NCBI RefSeq assembly: GCF_002902365.1 | Contig: NZ_PPQC01000036.1 | Span: 1 to 64,000, forward strand | Length of the DNA: 64,000 nucleotides | Source of the DNA: Staphylococcus cohnii subsp. cohnii | Lineage (GTDB): Bacteria; Bacillota; Bacilli; Staphylococcales; Staphylococcaceae | Direction of reading: 5' to 3' | Shown here: positions 20,333-29,018 of the stretch, piece by piece | How the letters are laid out: the number at the start of each line of letters is the position of its first letter | Numbering within the stretch: position 1 is the stretch's first letter | The notes under the pieces: generated by a model | Database searches by the model: none | The model's input: the letters and a program-made list of their open reading frames with translations, nothing else | Told to the model about the DNA's origin: nothing | Program-made: the position numbers and the translations under genes

Positions 20333-20355
20333 TTTGACTTTGACTTTCTTTGACC
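20333..20355 (-). promoter_or_regulatory. CtsR operator of clpB, with three heptads
   Basis: The minus strand reads GGTCAAAGAAAGTCAAA (20355-20339), an exact match to the CtsR tandem heptad RGTCAAA-NAN-RGTCAAA. A third heptad AGTCAAA (20339-20333) overlaps it by one base. CtsR represses clp genes in low-GC Gram-positives. The site covers the predicted start region. Confidence 0.9.
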
Positions 20356-20363
20356 TTATCTAT

Positions 20364-20392
20364 ATTATATTACGCTTTCTGACAAGAATCAA
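20364..20392 (-). promoter_or_regulatory. clpB promoter
   Basis: -35 TTGATT (20387-20392) and -10 TATAAT (20364-20369) on the minus strand with a 17-bp spacer. Transcription would start near 20357, at the edge of the CtsR operator. Beyond this, 20400-20590 shows nothing I can identify. Confidence 0.7.
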
Positions 20393-20607
20393 CAATAAAG
20401 GGTTCGTTTTTTAATTATTTTTTAAAGTTTTGAGCACTTAGCACATCATAACTTTTGCCCAATACCCATTTGTTAAAACATTCATACAGATTACATAAAA
20501 ACTGCTAAATTGATAGCAATCTTTATACTTTCAACAAAAGCACATATCCCATTACGTTAAAGTTATGTTAGCATTATTGTAAATATACAACAATGGAGGT
20601 TGAATAT

Positions 20608-21027
20608 ATGAATAACGTAATCAAAAGACCAACGCCGCCGTTTAATAAACAGACAGCTTTAGAAAAAGTAAAATTGGCGCAAGATGCATGGAATACTAGA
20701 GATCCTGAAAAAGTATGTCTTGCTTATACACAAGATTCACAATGGAGAAATCGTAGTGAGTTTTTTGAAGGTCGAGAAGCAATTAAATCCTTTTTATATA
20801 GAAAATGGCACAAAGAACTTCATTACAAATTGATGAAAGAATTATGGTGTTACACCGACAACCGTATTTCAGTTAGATTTGAGTATGAATGGTATAATGC
20901 CTCTACAAATCAATGGATGCGTACACATGGCAATGAGCATTGGGAATTTAATAACAACGGCCTCATGACGAGAAGAGATATGAGTGCAAATGATTACCCA
21001 ATCAATGAGCGTGATAGAAAATATTAA
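20608..21027 (+). CDS. NTF2-fold protein of the DUF1348 type
   Basis: Soluble protein of 139 residues with the cone-shaped SnoaL/NTF2-like fold expected from its length and motifs (KLAQDAWNTRDPEKV, DSQWRNRSEFFEGREAIKSFL, GNEHWEFNNNGLMTRRDMSAND). These match the DUF1348 group. The ATG at 20608 is chosen over one at 20593 because TGGAGG lies directly before it. Members include uncharacterised isomerase-like or ligand-binding proteins; no reaction can be assigned. It stands alone between clpB and the acyltransferase. Confidence 0.8.
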   Translation: MNNVIKRPTPPFNKQTALEKVKLAQDAWNTRDPEKVCLAYTQDSQWRNRSEFFEGREAIKSFLYRKWHKELHYKLMKELWCYTDNRISVRFEYEWYNASTNQWMRTHGNEHWEFNNNGLMTRRDMSANDYPINERDRKY

Positions 21028-21182
21028 GTTTACTTTACCTAACGATTGCAACTCATAAATTATAAATACCTGTCATTTAATATATTTTCATCTTAATATG
21101 AGCACAGACATAATAAAAGGTTATTAATAGTTTTTCAAATGAAAGTTTTGGTTTTTCGAAAAAATAAATCTATAAAAAATGT

Positions 21183-21212
21183 AAACGCCAATTTCAATTG
21201 AAATTGGCGTTT
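21183..21212. terminator. Perfect 30-bp palindromic hairpin, bidirectional terminator
   Basis: AAACGCCAATTTC-AATT-GAAATTGGCGTTT is a perfect palindrome between two convergent genes. The minus-strand product runs into ACATTTTTTATAG, so it probably ends the acyltransferase transcript and may also serve the NTF2-fold gene. Confidence 0.7.
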
Positions 21213-21259
21213 ATGTGTGATCAAACTACATTAATATCGTGTTTCTCTGACCTTTTGAT

Positions 21260-23083
21260 TTATTTTGAATCGCTTGTTATATGTTTTAAAATTTCATCAG
21301 TTAATGCCTCTACACCTTTTGTTTCTAAATGAATACCGTCTGGTGCAAAATATTCTGTATGATCTTCAGAACGTTTGTACCAATCAATAAGCGTTACATT
21401 TTTATGTGCTTTAGCGGCATCTGTCATCAATTTATTCACGTGACTTTCATAACTTCTCGGAACGCGCGTATTCACTAAATAAATTTGTGCACTTCCGAAT
21501 TTATTGATTAACGTATCTAATTGTTCTTTACTAAAGTCACCATTTGTACCTAGTTCTAGCACAATTTTATCAGAGCTCTTATTAAATGATTGATAGTGTT
21601 TTTCTACAAGTGGTGCAACATCATATAAATTACGACCAACTTCACCATCAATTTTTGCGTTTGGCACCCTTTTTTTAAAATTCTCACCTATATCAACCAT
21701 CACTGAATCACCAATGAGCAATGGTTTAATATTTGTATATACTTCTGATGTTGTTATTTTTTTAGCATTTGATTTATCAAAAAAGTTTACTTCATCAATT
21801 GGTATCGGCCGCACTAATTGTTTATCAAATTCATCTGTTTTAAACGTTGTTTTTTTATCTGTAATCATATCTTTACCTAATTTATCAAAACTGCCGGATA
21901 AAACAAATAAGCTTGGAATCATAAATATTAATAAAATAGCTGTTCTTACAAACGGTAATTTTTTACTTACTTTTATAGAAAATACTTTGAAGCCTTTTTT
22001 TCTAAAAGGTGTTTCAATATAGCGGTACGAGAGTTCAGCTAAAGTGATTGTCAATATGATATCTAAAACATACACATAATTCGGTAATTGCCCAGCAACG
22101 TAATATGAATGTACAAAACTAATAACTGGAAAATGCCATAAATACAAACTATAAGATCTCTTACCAATCATAACAAAAATAGGGTTACCGATAACTTTAG
22201 CAAAATAACCTGATGGATGAACAGCACTCATTATGACAAATAGCGTCATTGCAGATATTAAGTAAAATCCACCATTATAAATCCAATCACTATTATCATT
22301 AACTTTATAAAAAAGTAAAAGTAAGATAAAAATACCAAAAACGCCAATACCATCTATGATATGCGTTAATGTTTTTTGAGGATTTTTCTTCAACTTGAAC
22401 GGTGGCCATAAAAACGCTAGTATAACACCCAATAACATTGTTTGAAGTCTCGTATCTGTACCAAAATAAACTCGTGAATGAGACATATGCGGTTGTGAAA
22501 TGATAATCATCACAAGTAAAGAAATTAATGAAATTATCCAAAATATTAAAACAACATTGCGGTATTTTTTTAATGATAATAAAAGCAATATAAAAAGAAT
22601 TGGGAATACAATGTAAAATTGTTCTTCAATTGCTAAGGACCATAAATGTTTTAATGGCATAAAAGCAAATTGTTCAAAATAATTGACATCTGAAGCGATG
22701 TACCACCAATTAGAAAAATAAAAAATTGCTGCTATTGCATCCTTTTTTATATTAACAATTTCTTCTGGTTTTAATACCAATGTTGCTACTACTACAACAA
22801 ATACTAAAGTTAGTACTGCAGGTATCAATCTTTTGAATCGTCGTACCCAAAAGTTTTTTAAATTAATTATCCCTGTTTCTTCATATTCTTTTAAAAGTAA
22901 GCTCGTAATTAAATATCCAGAAATAACGAAAAATGTATCAACACCTAAAAATCCACCAGTTAACCATTGCTTATTTAGGTGGTAAATAATAATACCAATT
23001 ACTGCTATTGCTCTTAAACCATCTAAACCAGGCATATACCGCGTGTTACGTGTCACATGATTATTTTCAAGATCATTGTTCAT
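21260..23083 (-). CDS. OatA-like membrane O-acetyltransferase
   Basis: Protein of 607 residues. An N-terminal acyltransferase-3 domain has about 10-11 membrane helices and the motifs PGLDGLRAIAVIGIIIYH and GGFLGVDTFFVISGYLI. The C-terminal extracellular SGNH domain has nucleophile motif GDS (Ser460), an ELGTNGD block and the catalytic pair DGIH (Asp582, His585). This layout is that of peptidoglycan O-acetyltransferase OatA, which causes lysozyme resistance. Staphylococci carry more than one such gene, and a copy beside clpB is usually a paralogue of oatA, so I do not give it that symbol. The acceptor sugar is unproven. Start ATG follows GTGGGGAA. Confidence 0.88.
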   Translation of the reverse strand: MNNDLENNHVTRNTRYMPGLDGLRAIAVIGIIIYHLNKQWLTGGFLGVDTFFVISGYLITSLLLKEYEETGIINLKNFWVRRFKRLIPAVLTLVFVVVVATLVLKPEEIVNIKKDAIAAIFYFSNWWYIASDVNYFEQFAFMPLKHLWSLAIEEQFYIVFPILFILLLLSLKKYRNVVLIFWIISLISLLVMIIISQPHMSHSRVYFGTDTRLQTMLLGVILAFLWPPFKLKKNPQKTLTHIIDGIGVFGIFILLLLFYKVNDNSDWIYNGGFYLISAMTLFVIMSAVHPSGYFAKVIGNPIFVMIGKRSYSLYLWHFPVISFVHSYYVAGQLPNYVYVLDIILTITLAELSYRYIETPFRKKGFKVFSIKVSKKLPFVRTAILLIFMIPSLFVLSGSFDKLGKDMITDKKTTFKTDEFDKQLVRPIPIDEVNFFDKSNAKKITTSEVYTNIKPLLIGDSVMVDIGENFKKRVPNAKIDGEVGRNLYDVAPLVEKHYQSFNKSSDKIVLELGTNGDFSKEQLDTLINKFGSAQIYLVNTRVPRSYESHVNKLMTDAAKAHKNVTLIDWYKRSEDHTEYFAPDGIHLETKGVEALTDEILKHITSDSK

Positions 23084-23242
23084 TTCCCCACAAACTTTCC
23101 TAAAATTACGTGAACATCTAATTTATTCACTTAGCCATTGTAATATTAATGTAATACAACTGCAATTATTTTAATGAATTGAGCGATAGAAATAAAAAAA
23201 TTTAAAATAGCCTGACATAAAATGTCCATAAGTGTTCTAAAA

Positions 23243-23301
23243 TAAAAAAACTAGCTTAAGTTAGCAATACATATCGAAACGTATTGTTACTTAAACTAGT
23301 T
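23243..23301 (-). terminator. Terminator of the SufT-like gene
   Basis: A long imperfect hairpin (ACTAG-TTAAGT and CAATAC on the left, GTATTG and ACTTAA-CTAGT on the right; 23250-23301) has an A-run at 23244-23250 that becomes a U-run on the minus strand. Confidence 0.7.
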
Positions 23302-23313
23302 ATCTATCTTTTA

Positions 23314-23622
23314 TTAACCTATGCCAAGTGCAATTTTAGCATAACGTGACATCATTTCTTTACTCCATGGTGGACTCCAAACAATATTTACTTCTGTGTC
23401 TGAAATCTCAGGAATTTCTGCTAAGACCATTTTTACTTGGTTCATAATTTGTGGTCCAAGCGGACAACCCATAGAAGTTAATGTCATTTCTACTGTACAT
23501 AAGCCTTCATCATCAACATCTACGTTATATACTAAACCTAAGTTTACGATATCGATTCCTAACTCAGGGTCAATTACCATCTCTAAAGCATTTAGTATGC
23601 TATCTTTTAATCCTTCGTCCAT
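23314..23622 (-). CDS. Iron-sulfur cluster assembly factor, SufT/MIP18 (DUF59) family
   Basis: Cytoplasmic protein of 102 residues matching the DUF59 family: DPELGIDIVNLGLVY at about residues 18-32, the conserved Cys in TSMGCPLGP, and the end VWSPPWSKEMMSRYA. SufT in S. aureus helps mature iron-sulfur proteins under high demand. The start MDEGLK at 23622 is preferred to the upstream frame because GAGGTGAGATGT directly precedes it. It is divergent from the HAD phosphatase gene. The symbol sufT is plausible but a paralogue cannot be excluded. Confidence 0.85.
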   Translation of the reverse strand: MDEGLKDSILNALEMVIDPELGIDIVNLGLVYNVDVDDEGLCTVEMTLTSMGCPLGPQIMNQVKMVLAEIPEISDTEVNIVWSPPWSKEMMSRYAKIALGIG

Positions 23623-23735
23623 ACATCTCACCTCTTCGTATTTAATCATACTAACAATATATCAAATATCTTACAAAACGCCAATAAAATGCTATGATAT
23701 TCATACATCATTTATTAAATTTAAAGGAGATTTAC

Positions 23736-24578
23736 ATGAGTTCTTATTTAATTTGTTTAGACTTAGACGGAACACTGTTAAACGATGACAAGAAAATTAC
23801 ACCTTATACTAAAAAGGTTTTAACGATATTACAAAAGCAAGGACACAAACTAATGATAGCAACTGGCAGACCATACAGAGCCAGTCAAATTTATTATCAT
23901 GAACTAAATATGAATACACCTGTAGTTAATTTTAATGGTGCTTTCGTCCACCATCCAAAAGACGACCATTTTAAAAATAAACATGAAGTACTAGATTTAG
24001 ACTTATCGCATGAGATTATTCAGTCACTAAACAACTTTGGTGTTTCCAATATTATTGCTGAAGTAAAAGATTATGTCTTTTTAAATAATTTTGACCAAAA
24101 ATTATTTGATGGTTTTTCAATGGGAAACCCTAAAATAGAAACCGGTGACTTACTTAATTCCTTAAATGAATCACCTACTTCAATTTTAGTTGAAGCTGAA
24201 GAGTTTATGATTCCTAGAATCAAGCAAATGCTTACACGTTTCTATGCTGAAAACATTGAACACCGAAGATGGGGCTCACCCTTCCCAGTTATTGAAATCG
24301 TAAAACAAGGTATTAGTAAAGCAAGAGGTATAGATTATGTTAAATCCTATTTAGATATGGATAGAAATCATATTATTGCATTTGGCGATGAAGATAATGA
24401 CTTAGAAATGATAAAATATGCCAAACATGGCATTGCTATGGAAAATGGTTTAGACGAATTAAAACATGTCGCAAATCATGTAACTTATTCAAATAATGAC
24501 GATGGTATTGGTCGCTATTTAAATGATTTTTTCCATTTAAACTTATCTTATGAAACAGTAGTAGAATCACATATTTAA
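23736..24578 (+). CDS. Cof-type HAD hydrolase (IIB subfamily)
   Basis: Cytoplasmic phosphatase-like protein of 280 residues. Motif I CLDLDGTLL (Asp nucleophile) is near the N terminus, motif II IATGRPYR follows, a Lys is in EIVKQGISKARGI, and motif IV is FGDEDNDLEMI. The cap between motifs II and III is the IIB type. Such proteins dephosphorylate sugar phosphates or flavin intermediates; the substrate here is unknown. The ATG at 23736 follows AAAGGAG. cdr follows 28 bases later, so the two may be co-transcribed. Confidence 0.88.
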   Translation: MSSYLICLDLDGTLLNDDKKITPYTKKVLTILQKQGHKLMIATGRPYRASQIYYHELNMNTPVVNFNGAFVHHPKDDHFKNKHEVLDLDLSHEIIQSLNNFGVSNIIAEVKDYVFLNNFDQKLFDGFSMGNPKIETGDLLNSLNESPTSILVEAEEFMIPRIKQMLTRFYAENIEHRRWGSPFPVIEIVKQGISKARGIDYVKSYLDMDRNHIIAFGDEDNDLEMIKYAKHGIAMENGLDELKHVANHVTYSNNDDGIGRYLNDFFHLNLSYETVVESHI

Positions 24579-24606
24579 TTATTAAATTTATAGGGGGCTA
24601 TATACT

Positions 24607-25929
24607 ATGAATAAAATTGTAGTGGTTGGGGCTGTTGCTGGAGGTGCAACCGTTGCTAGCCAAATCAGAAGATTAGACCATGTGAGTGAAATCATCGTTT
24701 TTGAAAAAGATAGAGATATGAGTTTTGCTAACTGTGCACTGCCTTATTATTTAGGAAATGTCGTAGATTCTAGAGACAAAGTATTAGAAGCAACGCCAGA
24801 GTCTTTCTATGATTCTAAAAAGATTGTTGTTAAGCCCTATCACGAAGTAACTGCAATTAACGACAAAACGCAAACAATTACCGTATATAACAAGCAAGAT
24901 AATACGACGTTTGAAGAAGGCTATGACACTTTAATTCTAAGCCCAGGATGTAGCGCGAATTCTTTAAACTTAAATAGTGATATCAGTTTTACATTAAGAA
25001 ATATGGAAGATACTGATGCCATTGAAAACTTTATCGAACGACAAAGCGTTAAAACAGCACTTGTCGTTGGTGCGGGATATATTGGATTAGAAATATTAGA
25101 TAATTTACATCATAGAGGTATTGAAAGCACATTAATACATCGTTCAACTCATGTGAACAAATTAATGGATAGTGATATGAACCAGCCCATTTTTGATGAA
25201 ATGAAAGCAAGAGATATCAATTATCGTTTAAATGAAGAAATTGTAAAAGTGAATGGTCATGAAGTTCATTTTAAATCTGGTAAAGTTGAACACTATGATT
25301 TGATTATTGAAGGGATTGGCGTTAAACCTAATTCAGAATTCATTCAATCATCAAATGTAACTTTAGACAGTAAAGGTTACATTCCAGTAAATGATCGGTT
25401 TCAAACGAACATTGAAAACATTTATGCTTTAGGTGATATTATTACTTCTCATTATCGTCATGTAGACTTAACTGCACATGTACCTTTAGCATGGGGGGCT
25501 CATAGAGCAGCAAGTATTATTGCAGAACAACTAGCAGGAAATACTTCAGTACACTTTAAGGGTTATTTAGGCGCAAATATTGTAAAATTCTTTGATTATA
25601 CCTTTGCCAGTGTTGGCGTAACACCACAAGAATTAGATAACTTTGATTATGAAATAGTAGAAGCTAACCAAGGAGAACATGCAGGTTATTACCCAGGAAA
25701 TACTAAGTTACATTTACGTGTCTATTTCGATAAATCTAGCAGACGTATCATTCGTGCTGCTGCTGTAGGAAAAAATGGTGCTGATAAACGTATAGATGTT
25801 TTATCTATGGGCATGTTGCATAAATTAACCATTGATGAGCTTACTGAGTTCGAAGTTGCTTATGCTCCACCTTATAGTCGACCAAAAGATATTATCAACA
25901 TGATAGGCTATAAAACGCGTAATAAATAA
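24607..25929 (+). CDS. cdr: CoA-disulfide reductase
   Basis: Flavoprotein of 440 residues that uses NADPH to reduce CoA disulfide; coenzyme A replaces glutathione as the main low-molecular-weight thiol in staphylococci. FAD-binding [12 protein letters not shown] is at residues 8-19, and the single redox-active Cys43 is in [12 protein letters not shown]. The NADPH-binding [11 protein letters not shown] is near 155-165 and the second FAD motif NIYALGDI near 275. The C-terminal dimerisation domain is present. Length agrees with S. aureus CoADR. The site TAGGGGGC precedes the ATG. Confidence 0.95.
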   Translation: MNKIVVVGAVAGGATVASQIRRLDHVSEIIVFEKDRDMSFANCALPYYLGNVVDSRDKVLEATPESFYDSKKIVVKPYHEVTAINDKTQTITVYNKQDNTTFEEGYDTLILSPGCSANSLNLNSDISFTLRNMEDTDAIENFIERQSVKTALVVGAGYIGLEILDNLHHRGIESTLIHRSTHVNKLMDSDMNQPIFDEMKARDINYRLNEEIVKVNGHEVHFKSGKVEHYDLIIEGIGVKPNSEFIQSSNVTLDSKGYIPVNDRFQTNIENIYALGDIITSHYRHVDLTAHVPLAWGAHRAASIIAEQLAGNTSVHFKGYLGANIVKFFDYTFASVGVTPQELDNFDYEIVEANQGEHAGYYPGNTKLHLRVYFDKSSRRIIRAAAVGKNGADKRIDVLSMGMLHKLTIDELTEFEVAYAPPYSRPKDIINMIGYKTRNK

Positions 25930-26051
25930 TTATTAGGAACTAATGCAGAGATAGAAATCATTTCATATTGATCTCTTTTGTTAATGGATTTATTCAACAT
26001 AATAAACACCACCACTGTTCAATTATATATATTATAGTATTTTCAGTTTAA

Positions 26052-26153
26052 TGTTGGCAGTGGTTTGGGCCGACGCCTGCGAGAAGCGCACTAGCCGAAG
26101 ACTACAGGCTAAGGCAGTTCCCGCGGAAAGCGTGCACAAAAAAACTGCCAACA
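26052..26153 (+). repeat. GC-rich intergenic repeat-like element
   Basis: A stretch much richer in G and C than its surroundings, framed by the inverted repeat TGTTGGCAGT (26052-26061) and ACTGCCAACA (26144-26153). The interior GACTACAGGCTAAGGCAG and TTCCCGCGGAAAGCG resembles the interior of the elements at 42.7 and 60.2 kb. It is likely a member of a staphylococcal intergenic repeat family; no coding potential is seen. Confidence 0.6.
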
Positions 26154-26180
26154 AAGTCGGAGACTTTGTCGACAGTCTGA

Positions 26181-26210
26181 ACGGAGACATTAAATTGTCT
26201 CCGTTTTTTA
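26181..26210 (+). terminator. Hairpin terminator between cdr and the YisL-like gene
   Basis: ACGGAGACA (26181-26189) pairs with TGTCTCCGT (26196-26204), followed by TTTTT on the plus strand. It abuts the stop of the convergent gene at 26208. It most likely stops plus-strand transcription coming from cdr through the repeat element. Confidence 0.7.
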
Positions 26211-26597
26211 CATACCAAACATTTGTGTGATTGGTCCTTGCGGTAAAATAACACCAATAATCATAGTAATTATAATTAATGCAATCGTGCCCCACATCAT
26301 ACCGTTGCTTGATTGTCCTTTTTTGCGTTTTGTAACTGTAACTTCCATTAACGCTACTACAGCAACACCACATATCATCTTCAATGTTAATAACATGTGT
26401 CCGCCTGAATTTCCATCACCAAATGCTTGAATCCAGATCCAAAATCCTGAAATTAAGACTAAAACCATGAATAATCTTAATAGCATATGAATTGGTTTAA
26501 AATAAGGTGTTGCGCCTTGTTTTTCTGAGAAATTAAAATAAGCTGCGAAAAACAAGATAATTAATAATACCCAACTTGCAATATGCATATGTAACAT
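26208..26597 (-). CDS. YisL-like (DUF1516) membrane protein
   Basis: Protein of 129 residues with four hydrophobic segments: [53 protein letters not shown], and [18 protein letters not shown]. This layout fits the DUF1516/YisL family of unknown function. The frame opens at a GTG (26612) that lies within the GGGGG ribosome site, so the ATG at 26597 (MLHMHIAS) is chosen. It is a single gene between cdr and the FAH-family gene. Confidence 0.75.
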   Translation of the reverse strand: MLHMHIASWVLLIILFFAAYFNFSEKQGATPYFKPIHMLLRLFMVLVLISGFWIWIQAFGDGNSGGHMLLTLKMICGVAVVALMEVTVTKRKKGQSSNGMMWGTIALIIITMIIGVILPQGPITQMFGM

Positions 26598-26780
26598 ATA
26601 TGATACCCCCACACTATTTTTACTTTTTATAAAAAATATAAATACATAATTACTTTTAATTACAAAACTAAAAGCGTACTTCTCTAATCATACTGAAAAA
26701 GTATATGTTTTTCAAAAAAAGTTCTGCACTTCACATTTTATCTTTAATTTCAATTTAAAGCAATATCATTACTTTGTTTC

Positions 26781-26818
26781 AAAAAAATTAGGCTAACTTT
26801 ATAATCATTAGCCTAATT
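26781..26818 (-). terminator. Terminator of the FAH-family gene
   Basis: AATTAGGCTAA (26787-26797) pairs with TTAGCCTAATT (26808-26818), with an A-run (26781-26787) giving U's on the minus strand. Confidence 0.75.
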
Positions 26819-26827
26819 GGTTTATTT

Positions 26828-27733
26828 TTATTTTTCTGATATGAAATTTGTTAAAGTACCAATATTATCAATCGTTACTTTTACCTCATCACCTGGCTGT
26901 AAGAACTTAGGAGGGGTCATACCTGCACCCACACCAGCTGGTGTACCAGTAGCAATGATATCACCAGGATGTAATGCTACATACTTTGAAATCTCTTCAA
27001 TCAATTCATCGATTTTAAGAATCATTTCCCCTGTATTACCATCTTGACGAATTTCATTATTTACTTTAGTTACAATATTTACATCTTCAGGTGTTGGTAA
27101 TTCATCTTTTGTTACAATATATGGACCAACTGGGCAACCACCAGTTAAACTTTTAGATAAGAATGCTTGGTCCTGTTCGTTTTGAGCTTTACGGTCAGTA
27201 ATGTCATTAATGATTGTATAGCCATATACATAGTCAAGTGCTAAAGCTTTTGGAATTTTTTCACCTGATTTGCCTATAACAATACCTAGCTCACCTTCAT
27301 AATCTAACTGATCTGTAATATCTTTATGGTTTGGTATTACACTATTATCACCCGTTAACGATGAAGCTGCCTTTGTGAAGACGTATAAACGTTGTACCTC
27401 ATGATTCAATTCACTTGCGTGATCTTGATAGTTACGTCCAAAAGCAATCACATTATTTGTTGGCGTTACTGGAGGTAAAAACTCAATATCTGTAAATGCA
27501 ACTTTATATTCTTCAGCTCTGCCGCTATCTTCTGCCGCTACGACTGCTTTACGTACTTGTTCTTGGAAATCTAATATTTGGTTTTGTTGAAGACCATTCA
27601 ATAATGTCTTAGGATGAAAGTCTCCTTCCGCAAAATCTGCAAAGACTTTTTTCAAGTCCCAAGCAGCTTCTTCTCTTTTAACTTTCACACCATAAGATGT
27701 CTGTTCATTATGTCTGAATGATAAAAATTTCAT
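26828..27733 (-). CDS. Fumarylacetoacetate hydrolase family protein
   Basis: Protein of 301 residues. The FAH catalytic domain starts near residue 90 ([16 protein letters not shown]). Metal ligands of the family are in [15 protein letters not shown], and [34 protein letters not shown] and LQPGDEV are conserved blocks. Family members cut carbon-carbon bonds in acylpyruvates, decarboxylate oxaloacetate, or act in aromatic breakdown. The substrate cannot be told apart here. GAGGAG lies upstream of the ATG. No catabolic operon surrounds it, so a housekeeping acylpyruvase or oxaloacetate decarboxylase role is more likely than a pathway role. Confidence 0.88.
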   Translation of the reverse strand: MKFLSFRHNEQTSYGVKVKREEAAWDLKKVFADFAEGDFHPKTLLNGLQQNQILDFQEQVRKAVVAAEDSGRAEEYKVAFTDIEFLPPVTPTNNVIAFGRNYQDHASELNHEVQRLYVFTKAASSLTGDNSVIPNHKDITDQLDYEGELGIVIGKSGEKIPKALALDYVYGYTIINDITDRKAQNEQDQAFLSKSLTGGCPVGPYIVTKDELPTPEDVNIVTKVNNEIRQDGNTGEMILKIDELIEEISKYVALHPGDIIATGTPAGVGAGMTPPKFLQPGDEVKVTIDNIGTLTNFISEK

Positions 27734-27853
27734 TCAATATCAGCTCCTCATCTATATCTTATTACATATTATAACTATATTTAGTAATAAATCACAAATA
27801 AATACCCATTATTTTCAAAAAATTCAATAAACACTGTCTTAGATATCACATCA

Positions 27854-28993
27854 TTATTTTAAATAAGTCACTTTACGCCACAACCACTCAATAGGTCCAT
27901 ATCTATAAAATTTCAGATACATATAACAGAAAATAAGTTGCAAACTATATACAATAAACACGATAATATAAGATTCGTAAAGTGGCAGCTTATTATAAAA
28001 ACCTAAGCCTGCAAAAATAAATGTAAAAATAAAACTTTGCATTAGGTATACTGTTAAACTTAATTTTCCTGGATACTTAAAAACACGCACTATTTTAGAA
28101 AACCGGTTAAATTGACAACAATAGATAAACAATAATATGTAACCAAATGCTACAATTGGACCACCAATCATAGCGCTAATAATAGCAAAAGCTTGATTTC
28201 CATAATCAATTACATATGGCATTTTAAAAGCATATCCTACAACTAACATAACAGATACATATAAAATATGACGATAACGACTTTGATTAGATTGTACTTT
28301 TTTAATCAAGTTGTATTTTTGTGCTGCCATTCCTAAGAACACATACGGTAAAAATTCAAAATATGCAGAAAAAGTTACTGTATCTATAATATTATAAATA
28401 TTTTCAGCAGCATTTATTTTTAAATAGTTAAAATATTCACCACTTTGCTTAAAGTTGACGACTTCAGAAACAGTATATCCGCTTATGTTAATAGTACTGT
28501 ATGGATCATCGAAGAGTGTCACTAAAAAAGTAGGTAAAATCAACATCAATACTTTTATTACAAACAAAACAATACCTATTTTTAAAAGTTGCTTCGCATT
28601 TTTTTTAATAAATAATACTGCAATCATCCCAGTAAATGCATAGCTGAATAAAATATCACCTGAAAAAAGTAAAAAACCGTGTAATGCACCTAATATTAAT
28701 AAAATTATTAATCTCCTATAAATAAAAGGATAGTATTTCATTGATCTTTTTAGACTATGCTTATACATTATGGCTAAACCATAACCAAATAAAAAAGTGA
28801 AAATGGGATAAAAAGAACTAATCACAAAAAGTGTAACGCCTCTTAATAAACTTTCATCTATGCCCTTCACTAAATCAGGGAGAAATGATTCTTCATATGG
28901 CATACTAAAAGTCAAAATATTCATCAATACAATGCCTAACAAACTGAATCCACGTAAAGCATCTAATTCAAATATTCTCTGCTGTGTCGACAC
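27854..28993 (-). CDS. DUF418 (YeiB-like) membrane protein
   Basis: Membrane protein of 379 residues with about 9-10 helices. It begins RIFELDALRGFSLLGIVLMNI, the signature of the DUF418/heparan-alpha-glucosaminide acetyltransferase-like superfamily. It has FLFGYGLAIMY near residue 68 and a C-terminal DUF418 block (GKLSLTVYLMQSFIF and YGPIEWLWRKVTY). The start is GTG, 7-9 bases after AGGAG. It follows addA by 25 bases and may be the last gene of the addBA transcript. No function is established for the family. Confidence 0.82.
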   Translation of the reverse strand: MSTQQRIFELDALRGFSLLGIVLMNILTFSMPYEESFLPDLVKGIDESLLRGVTLFVISSFYPIFTFLFGYGLAIMYKHSLKRSMKYYPFIYRRLIILLILGALHGFLLFSGDILFSYAFTGMIAVLFIKKNAKQLLKIGIVLFVIKVLMLILPTFLVTLFDDPYSTINISGYTVSEVVNFKQSGEYFNYLKINAAENIYNIIDTVTFSAYFEFLPYVFLGMAAQKYNLIKKVQSNQSRYRHILYVSVMLVVGYAFKMPYVIDYGNQAFAIISAMIGGPIVAFGYILLFIYCCQFNRFSKIVRVFKYPGKLSLTVYLMQSFIFTFIFAGLGFYNKLPLYESYIIVFIVYSLQLIFCYMYLKFYRYGPIEWLWRKVTYLK

Positions 28994-29018
28994 TGTTTAG
29001 CACTCCTTTATCAAAACA

